64,000 nucleotides of DNA, taken from Caulobacter sp. BP25. Lineage in GTDB: Bacteria; Pseudomonadota; Alphaproteobacteria; Caulobacterales; Caulobacteraceae. Under the pieces are notes generated by a model. The model was not told the origin of the DNA. It saw only the letters and a list, made by a program, of their open reading frames with translations, and did no database searches. Shown piece by piece: positions 1 to 8,617 of this stretch. The position numbers and the translations under genes were made by a program. Within the stretch, counting starts at the first letter, position 1. Each line of letters starts with the position of its first letter. Location: positions 1 through 64,000 of the forward strand of contig NZ_PEGH01000011.1 of the NCBI RefSeq assembly GCF_002737755.1, given 5' to 3'.

Positions 1-1
1 C

Positions 2-613
2 GGCGACTACGGCCTGGATATCCTGCGCTCTGGTCTTGGCATCCCCGTCGTGGGCTGCGGTGACGCTGCTCTGGAAGAAGCCGCGCGCCTGGGACGAACG
101 TTCGCCCTGGTGACGACATGGCCGCGCCGTTTCGATGGACTTCATCGTCAAGCGGGTGCTGCGCGCGCAAGGGCTCGAGCCGGCTGCCGCGGTATCCTGT
201 CGATCGGCGGTGAGGAGGATCTGACGGGCGTTTCACAGCCGGGCGGATACCTCTCGCGCATCGCCGCTGGAGAGGCCGGGATCCTCGACCGCTTGAGAGA
301 TGCCTGTCGCCACGCCGTCGAGCGAAATGGCGCCGAGGTCATTGTCCTGGGCTGCACCTGCTTGTCGTCGGTCGCCGAGACCTTGGCGCGCGACTGTTCG
401 GTTCCCGTGGTGAACCCGCGTTTGGCGGGCGTCAGAAGCGCTTTGCGCCAAGTGGCTCAGGACAGCGCGCGCGCCAATGCTGGCTTCCGCGCCGAAAGCT
501 TGGACGTCCTGAAAAGCATGCTCGACGCAGTCGCGGACACGCCGCCTGAAGCCTGTCCGACCTGTGTTGGCGACCACCTCGATCCCCAAGCTCACCCTTC
601 CAGAGGCGCATGA
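2..613 (+). CDS. Asp/Glu/hydantoin racemase family protein, 5' end outside window
   Basis: The reading frame is open from the first bases of the window, so the N-terminus is missing. The visible part carries hallmarks of the Asp/Glu/hydantoin racemase superfamily: a stretch ending IPVVGCGDAALEEAARLG, then FALVTTWP, and near the C-terminus VIVLGCTCLSS, which matches the second catalytic cysteine region. Family members racemise hydantoins or amino acids, isomerise maleate or decarboxylate arylmalonates; the substrate here is unknown. Between about 136 and 187 the frame reads as low-complexity Arg/Ala/Gly, while the +1-shifted frame reads MDFIVKRVLRAQGLEP, a far more protein-like segment. This suggests two compensating indels, either real or sequencing errors. 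It ends 5 bases before the next gene, so the two are probably cotranscribed. Family call fairly sure; integrity uncertain. Confidence 0.72.
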   Translation, partial: GDYGLDILRSGLGIPVVGCGDAALEEAARLGRTFALVTTWPRRFDGLHRQAGAARARARAGCRGILSIGGEEDLTGVSQPGGYLSRIAAGEAGILDRLRDACRHAVERNGAEVIVLGCTCLSSVAETLARDCSVPVVNPRLAGVRSALRQVAQDSARANAGFRAESLDVLKSMLDAVADTPPEACPTCVGDHLDPQAHPSRGA

Positions 614-617
614 AGCC

Positions 618-1343
618 ATGATGAAGCATCGCACGATCCGCGGTCGGATCCTCTACACGTCTAATAAGCCGGGGCGCGAAGGGCAGGAGCGCGGGCGCGA
701 GAGCTTCGTCATGCGCCAGCATAAGGATGGCAAGGTCACGATCAGCGCCCAATGCGAGATCGACGAGCCCGATCCGACCGTGCTGCGCGACGTCATCTAT
801 TCGATGGATGAATCTGGCCGGCCCATGGATTGCCATGTGCGCCTGACCGTCGGCGATCGCTTCATGGGCTCGGGCTGGTTTCGGTTCGGTGACGGCTTTA
901 TAGAATGCGAGAGCTACGGCCCCTCGATCGGGCGTGTGTCCCAGCGCATGCCGGTGTCCGGGCCCTATGACGGCTTCGGGACCCATCCCATCATCGGCGA
1001 CGCCTACATGACGCGGGTGATGGACCTGTCGCGCGGCCCGCACAAGCGAGCCTTGCGCGCCTTCCTGCCGTCCGTCGACCATCGCGGCGCCACGCCGCCG
1101 CTGATCGCCGAGAGCAACCTCTACATGGAGTATGTCGGCGAGGACGAAGCGACGACGCCGGCCGGGACCTTCGCCTGCCGCCATTTTCGCTTTTCGGACG
1201 AGGCGGGCGGCATGGTCAGCAAGGACGGGGCCCATCCGGTCTATGACCTGTGGGTCACGGCCGACGACGACCACCTTTTCGTGAAGGGCGGCGTCGGTGG
1301 CTACATGCAGACCTGGTACGAACTGGTCGAACTGGAACGCTGA
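618..1343 (+). CDS. conserved hypothetical protein of the catabolic cluster
   Basis: I do not recognise the family with certainty. The 241-residue product has no signal peptide or membrane segment and is rich in alternating polar/hydrophobic stretches, which suggests a beta-rich fold of the lipocalin/DUF3108 kind (inference). The start at 618 (a second ATG follows at 621) is preferred over an upstream TTG at 564 because AGAGG lies at 602-606 and this start clears the upstream stop at 613. The 5-base gap to the racemase-like gene suggests translational coupling. It ends in a strong bidirectional hairpin shared with the convergent amidase. Its place beside a racemase, an amidase and a CoA ligase suggests an accessory role in the same pathway, but nothing in the sequence names a reaction. 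Confidence 0.65.
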   Translation: MMKHRTIRGRILYTSNKPGREGQERGRESFVMRQHKDGKVTISAQCEIDEPDPTVLRDVIYSMDESGRPMDCHVRLTVGDRFMGSGWFRFGDGFIECESYGPSIGRVSQRMPVSGPYDGFGTHPIIGDAYMTRVMDLSRGPHKRALRAFLPSVDHRGATPPLIAESNLYMEYVGEDEATTPAGTFACRHFRFSDEAGGMVSKDGAHPVYDLWVTADDDHLFVKGGVGGYMQTWYELVELER

Positions 1344-1349
1344 GATCGG

Positions 1350-1379
1350 CGCCGGCGGTCCCCCGCCGGCGTTCTTCTA
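1350..1379. terminator. bidirectional rho-independent terminator
   Basis: A perfect 9-bp GC stem (CGCCGGCGG / CCGCCGGCG) with a TCCC loop is followed by TTCTTCT on the plus strand. It sits between the stop of the rightward hypothetical gene and the stop of the leftward amidase and overlaps the last bases of the amidase, so it can serve both. Confidence 0.8.
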
Positions 1380-2714
1380 GGCCGTAAAGCCCGCGGGCGT
1401 TGATCGTGGCGCCGCCGCCGCGAGGGTCTTTGCCAAGGCCAGGGCCACGGCGGGGTCATGGGAGATGATCTGTCCCGACAACGGCAGCCCATCGGGCGAG
1501 AGACCCGTGGGAAAGGCGACGGCCGGCGCGCCCATGAATGCCCCTAGGGCGGTGAAGTCCGCCTGGTTCGCCGGCGCGACCTGATCGAAAGGGAACGCCG
1601 TCTGGGGCGCGGTGGGCGTCAGCAAGGCGGAGAAGGGCGCAAGCCTCGCTTCGACCTCGGCGACGGCCTTGGCCAGATCGCGATAGGCGCGCGCCAGCTT
1701 GACCGCCGGCTGTTTAGCGCCCCAGTCCAGCAGGCGTCGGAATTCCGCTGAGAAGCCTTCCGGATCCTCGCCCAGGGCCGTGGCATGCACGACAGCGCCT
1801 TCGGCCTCGCAGACCAGAAGGCCCGCGCGACGCAGGCGGCTAAAGTCGTAGTCAGGCAGACGCAAGGCGGTGACCAGAAGGCCCGCCGTCCGCGCGGCCT
1901 CGACGGTGGCCGCAAAGGCGTTCGCGACGGCGGGCTCGACCTTCACCTGGCCTTCGAAGTCGAGTACGGCGATCGGACCTTCGGGCGCCTTGAGGGCCAA
2001 GACCTGTCCGCTGGCCGCTTCGGCCAAGAGGCGCGCATCTTCGATCGAACGCGCGTGGACGCCGACATGGTCGTAGGTCCACGACAGGGCCTCGACGCCG
2101 ACGGTGGAGATGAAGCCGCGCGCCGGCTTGAAGCCAAACACGCCACAATAGGCCGAGGGAATACGCACGCTGCCCATGGTGTCGGTGCCCAGGGCTGCGG
2201 CGCAGAGGCCTGCGGCGGTCGCAGCGCCTGAGCCACCCGACGAGCCCCCGGGGGTCCACCCATGGCGATAGGGGTTGTGACACCGGCCGTAAGCCAGGTT
2301 GTCGGTCGTCGCGCCCAGCGCCCCTTCGTGCATGTTCAGCGCGCCAAGGATCACCGCGCCGGCCGCGCGCAGTCGCTCGACCGTTTCGGCGTCGCGCGCG
2401 GGCAGGCGGCCACGATAGGCGCCGATCCCCGAGGTCCAGGGCAGGCCGGCGATGGCGATATTGGCCTTCACGGCGATCGGGACACCGTCGAGCGTGGAGA
2501 GGGGCTGACCCTCGCGCCAGCGGGCGGCGCTGGCTGCGGCGGCCGCGCGTGCGCCCTCGACGTCGAGCGCGGTGACCGCGCCCAGCGACGGGTTCAACCG
2601 CTCGATCCGCGCCAGATAGACCTCGGTCGCTTCGGAGGGCGTGACGGCGCGCGCTCGAAACAGTTCGGCCAGACCAGCGACGCCGGCTTCGACGATGGGG
2701 TTGTGGAAGCTCAT
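1377..2714 (-). CDS. amidase signature family hydrolase
   Basis: A 445-residue amidase-signature enzyme. Visible parts of the Ser-cisSer-Lys triad are Lys83 (VAVKANIA), the glycine/serine loop GGSSGGSG with Ser158/159, and the nucleophile region GTDTMGSVRIPS with Ser182. The usual motif is GTDTGGS, so a Met replaces the middle Gly, which is unusual. Family members hydrolyse linear or cyclic amides, including aryl amides, allophanate and nylon oligomers; this length fits stand-alone amidases, not GatA in a GatCAB complex, and no gatB or gatC is near. It is the last gene of a leftward operon: its ATG overlaps the stop of the upstream CoA ligase by four bases (ATGA). It probably frees a carboxylic acid that the ligase then activates (inference). 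Confidence 0.88.
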   Translation of the reverse strand: MSFHNPIVEAGVAGLAELFRARAVTPSEATEVYLARIERLNPSLGAVTALDVEGARAAAAASAARWREGQPLSTLDGVPIAVKANIAIAGLPWTSGIGAYRGRLPARDAETVERLRAAGAVILGALNMHEGALGATTDNLAYGRCHNPYRHGWTPGGSSGGSGAATAAGLCAAALGTDTMGSVRIPSAYCGVFGFKPARGFISTVGVEALSWTYDHVGVHARSIEDARLLAEAASGQVLALKAPEGPIAVLDFEGQVKVEPAVANAFAATVEAARTAGLLVTALRLPDYDFSRLRRAGLLVCEAEGAVVHATALGEDPEGFSAEFRRLLDWGAKQPAVKLARAYRDLAKAVAEVEARLAPFSALLTPTAPQTAFPFDQVAPANQADFTALGAFMGAPAVAFPTGLSPDGLPLSGQIISHDPAVALALAKTLAAAAPRSTPAGFTA

Positions 2715-4114
2715 TTGCGTTCGTCGATCAGGCGGATGGGCTTCTGGCGGACGTCAATCTGAGTGCGCGCCGCCGTAGCGCCCTTCGGGGTCAGCTCGAT
2801 CTCGACCTCGATGCCGATCTTGCGCTTGAGGGCCTCGCCAAACACGCGGGAGACGTCGGCGTAGGATGCTTCGGGCGCGGTGGTCTCGGCGACCACGACG
2901 AAGCTGTCGCGCCCGCCTTGGTCGCGACGCGCCAGGCAGATGAACTCGCCGGCGAAGGCGTCGAACTCCTCCAGCATGGCGCCAACGCCGTGCGGGAAGA
3001 TGTTGATGCCCCGGATCTTGACCATGTTGTCCGAGCGCCCGAGGAAGCCGGCGATGCGGTCGTACTGGATGCCGATCGACGACTTGCCGGTCAGGCGGCG
3101 CGAGACGTCGTGGGTGTTGAAGCGGATGATCGGATAGAGGTCGTCCTTGAACAGGCAAGTGACGACCATGTCGCCCAGCTCGCCATCGGCCACCGGCGCG
3201 CCGGTGTCGATGTCGCAGAGTTCGACATAGTGGGCGTCCTCGTGAATGTAGAGGCCGTCCTGGTCGGGGCCTTCGCCGGCGATCAGGCCGGTATCGCCCA
3301 CGCCGTACCAGTCGAAGCACTGATCGACGCCCCAGACCTCCTTCATCACCGCCTTGTCCTCGCGCCCAAGCTGGCCGGAGATCATCCGCAGCGGGATGTC
3401 GCGCCCGGGCTCGATGCCGTTCTCCCGCGCGACGTCGGCCAGCTTCTTCACATAGTCGGCGAAGCCGGCGATGACCGTGGCCTTGAAGCGCTTCATCAGC
3501 TCGACCTGCTGCAGCGAGCGTGTCTCCACGCCCGTGCCGGCCGACATGAAGGTGGCGCTGGTCCAGTGGGTCAGGGCCTCGCGGACATAGTGGCCGCCGT
3601 TGATCATGCCGTGGCCGTAGACCGAGTGGATCACGTCGTCGGGCCGCAGGCCCTGGAAGCGGAAGCTGCGGGCCAGCAGCAGGTTCTGCACCTCGCGGCT
3701 CTTGGGGCCAAACAGCAGCACCTGCGGATCGCCCGTGGTGCCCGAGGTGGTGTGCATGATCGCGGGGGGCTTCTGGTCCGCCGGATAGCTCTCGAAGCCG
3801 GCGAAGTCGCCAAAGGGCGGGGCCAGCTTCAGCGACTCCATGATGTCGGACTTGCTGAACATCGGCAGGCGGGGCAGGTCGTCGATCGAGCGGATGTCGC
3901 CCGGCTCGATCCCAGCCGCGCCCCACAGGCGCTGGTAGAATGGAATCCGCCAGGCGCGAGCGACGCAGCGCAGGAACAGCTTGTTCTGATGCGCGCGCAA
4001 GGCCTCGCGGCTGACCGACGTGGCGAAGGCGACGAAGTCATCCCCGATCGGATGCTCAGCCAGCATCTGGTCGAAGTCGATCGAGCGCCAATAGGACTGA
4101 TGGGTGTCTTTCAT
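2711..4114 (-). CDS. PaaK-like phenylacetate-CoA ligase family protein
   Basis: A 467-residue adenylate-forming enzyme of the PaaK branch. The P-loop-like motif TTSGTTGDP lies near residue 120, an aromatic GVGDTGLIAGEG segment in the middle, YPIIRFNTHD further on, and the PaaK-type C-terminal hinge GRSDNMVKIRGINIFP. It would convert an aryl or other carboxylic acid, ATP and CoA to the acyl-CoA, AMP and PPi in the cytoplasm. The gene overlaps the amidase downstream by four bases and lies 9 bases below the MmgE/PrpD gene, so all three form one operon. No paa ring-epoxidation genes are in the window, so phenylacetate itself is not implied. Family call strong; substrate unknown. Confidence 0.88.
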   Translation of the reverse strand: MKDTHQSYWRSIDFDQMLAEHPIGDDFVAFATSVSREALRAHQNKLFLRCVARAWRIPFYQRLWGAAGIEPGDIRSIDDLPRLPMFSKSDIMESLKLAPPFGDFAGFESYPADQKPPAIMHTTSGTTGDPQVLLFGPKSREVQNLLLARSFRFQGLRPDDVIHSVYGHGMINGGHYVREALTHWTSATFMSAGTGVETRSLQQVELMKRFKATVIAGFADYVKKLADVARENGIEPGRDIPLRMISGQLGREDKAVMKEVWGVDQCFDWYGVGDTGLIAGEGPDQDGLYIHEDAHYVELCDIDTGAPVADGELGDMVVTCLFKDDLYPIIRFNTHDVSRRLTGKSSIGIQYDRIAGFLGRSDNMVKIRGINIFPHGVGAMLEEFDAFAGEFICLARRDQGGRDSFVVVAETTAPEASYADVSRVFGEALKRKIGIEVEIELTPKGATAARTQIDVRQKPIRLIDERK

Positions 4115-4123
4115 CGTCTTCCG

Positions 4124-5509
4124 TCAGATCGCGCCGTGGGCGAGGCGGAACGCCTCCGCGCCGTCGGTCAGGGTGTCGAAGCGGTCCATCAGGGCCGCCA
4201 GCGGTTCGTGCAGGGCCGCGAGGCCAGCGAAGTCGAGGCAGGCATAGCCTTTGGCCAATTGCTGCTCGCGGCTCAGCGGATAGGCGGGAGAGCCCAGCTG
4301 GGCGGTTACTGGTTCGCGGACCGTGCGGCCGTCCGCCAGCGTGAGGCTCAGCTCGGCGGGGATGAAGGCGGCCGGGTCCGGGTTGTCGTCCACCGTCACG
4401 ACGATGCGCGAGGCCAGGTCCAATACCGAGGCGTCCGAAAGTGCGGCGGGGGTGAAGTCCGATAGGCTGACCGCGCCCCGCGTCAGAGCCACGGCGATCA
4501 GATAGGGCAGGCACAGGCGAGCGTGCGAGACGGCCATGCCCGGGTGGCTTTCGCGGCCGACCAGGTGCCGGATCAAGGCCGGGGCGCGGTAGGTCGCCGC
4601 GACGACCTGCTCGCCGCTCAAGGCGTGCGCCTGGCGCAGGTTCAGGGCGGCCACAACGCCGCCGTGGGTAGCGCGCCCGCTGGGATAGGGCTTCACGCAG
4701 ACTTCGCTGATCCGAAAGTCGCGGCCGAGACGGTCCAGCGCGTCGGTCAGATCATGGTTCTTCTCGAACAGGGTCAGATAGCCGAACGGGCCGGTGACCG
4801 AGTCGATAGGGCCGGACAGGCCGGCGACGGCGATGTCCACAGCCTGTATGGCGTTGCGGGCGGCGTTGGCGACCTGGACGGGCAGGGCGGGCTTGCCCTC
4901 GGTGTGGGCCTGCATGGTGCCGGACGAGAAGGCCAAGGCGTAGCCCAGCGCGTTCAGCGTGGTCTCCCGGTCTAGCCGGCGCAGGCGGCACAGCGCCGCG
5001 ACGCTGCCGAAGATGCCGGCGGTGGCAGGGCGGAAGAATTGGATCGGGCTGGTCGCTGCGACGCCCAGCGTGACCGACACGTCCGTCCCCGCGACCATGG
5101 CGGCGAGTATTTCCGATCCCGGATAGGGGCCCGAGCGCTCGGCCTCGGCCATCAGCACCGGCATGATCGTAGGCAGGGGATGCAGGACGGCGCCTTCGTG
5201 CACCGAATCGAATTCCTGCCCGTGGGTCTGGAAGGCGTTGATGAAGGCCGCCGAGGGGGCGGGCAGGCGTACGCCCGGCCGCCCCAGCACGCCGCAATTT
5301 TGATCGGCGGCCGCGCCCCACCCCTGGACGACATGCAGGAGTTCGTCGCCATGGGTTGCGCGCGCGCCGCCGATCCCGACCACGACGGCGTCATACAGCA
5401 GGCGCAGCGCATCGGCGCGGACAGAAGCGGGCAAGGCGCTCCAGTCCACCGACAGCGCGTGATCCACGAGCCGCTCCGATGTCATTCGAGATCGGGTGGT
5501 CTCAATCAT
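4124..5509 (-). CDS. MmgE/PrpD family protein
   Basis: The protein (461 residues from the chosen start) matches the MmgE/PrpD family, which includes 2-methylcitrate dehydratase, cis-aconitate decarboxylase (Irg1/CadA) and iminodisuccinate epimerase. Typical segments are DAVVVGIGGARATHGDE, the helical core around HGQEFDSVHEGAVLHP and the KPYPSGRATHGGVVA loop. The frame stays open to 5572, but the codons from 5525 upstream run across a regulatory palindrome, so I take the ATG at 5509. GGAG lies on the minus strand at 5521-5524, rather far from it; an ATG at 5485 is an alternative. It is the first gene of the operon with the CoA ligase and amidase. A role on a tricarboxylic or dicarboxylic intermediate is plausible; the reaction cannot be assigned. 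Confidence 0.85.
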   Translation of the reverse strand: MIETTRSRMTSERLVDHALSVDWSALPASVRADALRLLYDAVVVGIGGARATHGDELLHVVQGWGAAADQNCGVLGRPGVRLPAPSAAFINAFQTHGQEFDSVHEGAVLHPLPTIMPVLMAEAERSGPYPGSEILAAMVAGTDVSVTLGVAATSPIQFFRPATAGIFGSVAALCRLRRLDRETTLNALGYALAFSSGTMQAHTEGKPALPVQVANAARNAIQAVDIAVAGLSGPIDSVTGPFGYLTLFEKNHDLTDALDRLGRDFRISEVCVKPYPSGRATHGGVVAALNLRQAHALSGEQVVAATYRAPALIRHLVGRESHPGMAVSHARLCLPYLIAVALTRGAVSLSDFTPAALSDASVLDLASRIVVTVDDNPDPAAFIPAELSLTLADGRTVREPVTAQLGSPAYPLSREQQLAKGYACLDFAGLAALHEPLAALMDRFDTLTDGAEAFRLAHGAI

Positions 5510-5526
5510 GCCGCTTGATGCTCCGT

Positions 5527-5542
5527 AAATGTCCGGACATAT
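5527..5542. promoter_or_regulatory. GntR-type operator, copy 1
   Basis: The core ATGTCCGGACAT is a perfect 12-bp palindrome, flanked by AA on the left and AT on the right. It lies about 18 bases upstream of the MmgE/PrpD start and about 100 bases upstream of the divergent GntR gene, so it could control both directions. The same core recurs at 11197-11208 and, with one change, at 11417-11428. Confidence 0.78.
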
Positions 5543-5642
5543 ATCTGTCGCCCGCTCCGGACGTCGGGTCAAGCGACGGGGCTTGCCTTATCGTAGAGCG
5601 AGGTTTTGATGCTTCTCGCCTGCTCAGAAAGTCCGCGCTCGC

Positions 5643-6368
5643 ATGTCGACTCCTCGTTACCGCCAATTGACCGACGTCCTGCGCAAGGAAATCGAATCTG
5701 GTCGCTATCCGATCGGCTCGTTGCTGCCGCCCGAGGTCGAGCTGTGCGAGGCCTATGGCGTGTCGCGTCACACGATCCGCGACGCCATCCGCCTTCTGCG
5801 CGAGGCGGGTCTCGTCGAGCGCCGCCGTGGCCTTGGCACCACCGTTCTCGCCGCCGCGCCGCCGGTCTCCTTCGTGCAGCCGCTGGGCAGCGTCTCGGCG
5901 CTGTTGCAGTACGCGCGCGATGCGCGTCTCGAACTGGGCGATGTTCAAACCCGGCCTCTGACGCCCGAAGAGGCCGAGGCGTTCCGGGTCCCGACGGGAG
6001 AAGCGCACGGCGCGTGGTTGCTGATGGAGGGCGTGCGGGATCGCGACGCAAAGCCTCTGTCGCTCACCCGCGTTCTCATTCCTCCGCGCTTCGCCGACCT
6101 GCAAGGCGAGGTCCAGGCTTGGAGCGGCGCATTCCAAGAGCTGATCGCTGAGCGATATGGCGTGGTCGTTGATCGGATCGAGCAGGAGATCAGCGCCGAA
6201 CTGCTGGATCCGGAAGCCGCGCGGCTGTTGAAAGCGCGGCGCGGCGAGGCGGCCCTTCGGACCTTGCGGCGATACTTCAGCGCCGACGACAGCCTGATCC
6301 TGGCGTCGGACAGCCTGCATCCGGCGGGTCGCTTCGTCTATGCGATGACCTATCACCGGGATAGCTGA
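5643..6368 (+). CDS. GntR family regulator, HutC/UTRA type
   Basis: A 241-residue regulator. The N-terminal winged helix (about residues 5-70) has the GntR pattern YRQLTDVLRKEIESGRYPIG, LPPEVELCEAYGVSRHTIRDA and the wing LVERRRGLGTTV. The C-terminal part (about 90-235) is a UTRA ligand-binding domain with the usual ending SLHPAGRFVYAMTYHR. Such proteins are mostly repressors released by a pathway metabolite. It is divergent from the MmgE/PrpD operon and its stop touches the stop of a CoA-transferase. Three palindromes with the TGTCCGGACA core at the cluster's promoters are its likely targets, and the copy at 5529-5540 suggests autoregulation. No strong Shine-Dalgarno precedes the ATG. Confidence 0.9.
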   Translation: MSTPRYRQLTDVLRKEIESGRYPIGSLLPPEVELCEAYGVSRHTIRDAIRLLREAGLVERRRGLGTTVLAAAPPVSFVQPLGSVSALLQYARDARLELGDVQTRPLTPEEAEAFRVPTGEAHGAWLLMEGVRDRDAKPLSLTRVLIPPRFADLQGEVQAWSGAFQELIAERYGVVVDRIEQEISAELLDPEAARLLKARRGEAALRTLRRYFSADDSLILASDSLHPAGRFVYAMTYHRDS

Positions 6369-7472
6369 TCAGCGCCAGCCGAGGGTGTCGTCGTTCACGG
6401 GCGGCACGGTCGGGTCGGGGCGACCAGGCTCGTCGCGGAAGATGAGCGGCGTGCCGACGATCTCCGAGCCCTCGGCGTCGTGGGCCAGCATGCCACGCGC
6501 GACGAGGTGGGGGTCTTCGAAGGCTTCCTTGAGGTTTCGGACGGGCGCGAAGCAGACGTCGCGACCTTCGAACCAGGTCTCCCATTCCGTCCGTGTTTTC
6601 TGCTTGAAGGCCTCGCGCAGGAAGGCCCGCAAAGGCTCCTGCTGTGGGCCGGGCGGATAGGTCGCATAGACCGTGAGATCCTCGCGTCCCAAACCCGACA
6701 GCAGCGCCTTGGCGAACTTCGGCTCGGCCCCGCCCAGGCTCACCCACTGGTGGTCAGCGGTTTCATAGAGATTGTACATGGCGTTGCCGCCGAACGAGCG
6801 CTCGTCCTTGACGACATGCGGCTCGCCCGTCGCGAAGATGCGACCTGTGACGTTCGGGGTCCAGGCGATCAGGCTGTCGAACATGGCGACGTCGAGGAAG
6901 TCGCCCTTGCCGGTGTCGCGCCGACGTAGCAGCGCCATCAGCACGCCCGACAATGCGGTCAGGGAGGCCAGGGCGTCGGCCACCGGCATGTGCGGCATGG
7001 CCGGCTTGCCGTCCTGGCCTTCGTTCAGGGCGACCACCCCGGCGAGGGCCTCAACCGCCAGGTCATGCGCTGGACGATCGCGGTTGGGACCGGTCTGGCC
7101 AAAGGCTGAGATCGAGACATAGACCACGCCTGGATTGATCGCCGCGATGGCGTTGTAGCCGACGCCGAGTCGGTCGGCGACGCCAGGACGGAAGGCTTCG
7201 ACCACTACGTCAGCCTCGGCGGCTAGCGCCATGAAGCGGGCCTTGTCGGCGTCGGCCTTGAGGTTCAAGCGTAGTGAACGCTTGCCACGGTTGGCGTTAC
7301 GGAACCACACGGTGTGGCCGTTCTTGCGGTAGCCGATATGCCGCGCCGGATCGCCTTCCTCCCAGGGCTCGACCTTGATCACGTCCGCGCCATGGTCGGC
7401 CATCATCAGGGTCAACATCGGGCCGGGCAGGAACAGGGAAAGGTCGAGGACCTTGACGCCTTCCAGCTTCAT
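6369..7472 (-). CDS. CaiB/BaiF family III CoA-transferase
   Basis: A 367-residue family III CoA-transferase starting MKLEGVKVLDLSLFLPGP. It has the family segments ADHGADVIKVEPWEEGDPAR, FRNANRGKRSLRLNLK and VVVEAFRPGVADRLGVGY, with the conserved aspartate region near MFDSLIAW. It moves CoA between two carboxylic acids by a ping-pong mechanism. The start at 7472 overlaps the stop of the paralogous upstream gene (ATGA), which supports it over an extension to 7868. It is the last gene of the leftward operon beginning with the CitE-like lyase. The two tandem CoA-transferases may form a heteromer or use different substrates; itaconate, mesaconate and succinyl-CoA transferases belong to this family. 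Confidence 0.9.
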   Translation of the reverse strand: MKLEGVKVLDLSLFLPGPMLTLMMADHGADVIKVEPWEEGDPARHIGYRKNGHTVWFRNANRGKRSLRLNLKADADKARFMALAAEADVVVEAFRPGVADRLGVGYNAIAAINPGVVYVSISAFGQTGPNRDRPAHDLAVEALAGVVALNEGQDGKPAMPHMPVADALASLTALSGVLMALLRRRDTGKGDFLDVAMFDSLIAWTPNVTGRIFATGEPHVVKDERSFGGNAMYNLYETADHQWVSLGGAEPKFAKALLSGLGREDLTVYATYPPGPQQEPLRAFLREAFKQKTRTEWETWFEGRDVCFAPVRNLKEAFEDPHLVARGMLAHDAEGSEIVGTPLIFRDEPGRPDPTVPPVNDDTLGWR

Positions 7473-8617
7473 CGGCGGATCTCGCTCAACAGGGCTTGGG
7501 TGTGTTCGCCGAGCTTGGGCGCGCGGACGCCAAGCATGCGCTCGCCGTTGATCTTGACCGGGCAGGCCAGCATCCGCAGGCCATCGGGCTTGTCGGGATG
7601 CTCGACCACGTCGCGCATCCCGATCTCGTGGACGAAGGCGTTGTCCAGCGCCTCGCCCAGCGAGGTCACCGGCGCGAACGGCACGTGGCCGCCCAGGATC
7701 TTGGACCACTCGGCGGTGGTGCGCGTCGACAGCACCGCGTCGACCGCCTCGGTCAGCTCCGCCAGGTGCTTGCGGCGGCTCGGGATGTCGAGAAAGCGAG
7801 GGTCGGTCTTCAGCTCTGGATGGCCGGTCAGGTCGCAGAAGCTCTCCCAGAACTTTGGCGTCTGGCACATCAGCATGCCCCAGCCGTCGGCGGTGCGGAC
7901 GGCCTGCGAGGGCGCGATCGAGGGGTGGGCCCCGCGCGGCAGCCGACCGACCTCATGGCCCTCGTTCAAGCGCCAGACGGCTGGATAGCTCAACTGGTGC
8001 AGGGCCACGTCGAACAGCGAGACGTCGACGTCACAGCCCCGGCCGCTGGTCCGCGCCTTCAGGATGGCGGCTAGGATGCCCATGGCAAAGGTCGAGCCGG
8101 TCATGAAGTCGACCATCGACACGCCCAGGCGCGTCGGCGGGCCGTCGGGCTCGCCGCTCATGCCCATGAAGCCGCATTCGGCCTGCATCAGGTAGTCGTA
8201 GCCGGGCCAGCTCTCTCGGCTATTGTCGCGACCATAGGCCGACAGGTGGGCGCAGACGATCGACGGCTTGATCGCCGAAAGGTCGGCATAGGTGACCTTC
8301 ATCTTGGCCGGCTGGTCGCCGCGTAGGTTGTTGACCACCGCGTCGGCGGTGGCGACCAGGGCTTCGAAATCGGCGCGGCCCTCGGGCGTCTTGATCTCGA
8401 GCGCAAGCGACTTCTTCGAACGCGAGAAGGTCTGGAAGAACTCACTGTCCCTATCGCCCAGAAAGAAGGGGCCGGTGGCGCGGCTGACGTCGCCGCCCAT
8501 CGACGGCGCCTCGATCTTGACGACCTCGGCACCCAGTTCGGCGAGCAGTTGGGTGCCGTAGGGACCGGCGCCGTACTGCTCGATGGCGAGAATTCGCAGA
8601 CCTTCCAGCGGGCGCAT
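7469..8617 (-). CDS. CaiB/BaiF family III CoA-transferase
   Basis: The second family III CoA-transferase, 382 residues from MRPLEGLRILAIEQYGAGPYGTQLL. Conserved segments include LAELGAEVVKIEAPSMGGD, SRSKKSLALEIKTPEGR, VVNNLRGDQPAKM and the mid-protein MVDFMTGSTFAMGI. The start was chosen because it shares one base with the stop of the acyl-CoA dehydrogenase upstream; the open frame to 8782 runs into that gene. It differs clearly from its downstream paralogue, so this is an old duplication or two separately acquired enzymes. It probably activates the pathway acid with CoA from succinyl-CoA or a pathway thioester, an alternative to the ATP-dependent ligase in the same cluster. Confidence 0.9.
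   Translation of the reverse strand: MRPLEGLRILAIEQYGAGPYGTQLLAELGAEVVKIEAPSMGGDVSRATGPFFLGDRDSEFFQTFSRSKKSLALEIKTPEGRADFEALVATADAVVNNLRGDQPAKMKVTYADLSAIKPSIVCAHLSAYGRDNSRESWPGYDYLMQAECGFMGMSGEPDGPPTRLGVSMVDFMTGSTFAMGILAAILKARTSGRGCDVDVSLFDVALHQLSYPAVWRLNEGHEVGRLPRGAHPSIAPSQAVRTADGWGMLMCQTPKFWESFCDLTGHPELKTDPRFLDIPSRRKHLAELTEAVDAVLSTRTTAEWSKILGGHVPFAPVTSLGEALDNAFVHEIGMRDVVEHPDKPDGLRMLACPVKINGERMLGVRAPKLGEHTQALLSEIRR

Noticed and set aside
2918..4465. Long open frame antisense to the CoA ligase and PrpD genes
   Set aside because: It arises from high GC at codon third positions; composition is Ala/Val/Asp/Arg-rich and not protein-like, and the opposite strand has two clear enzyme families.
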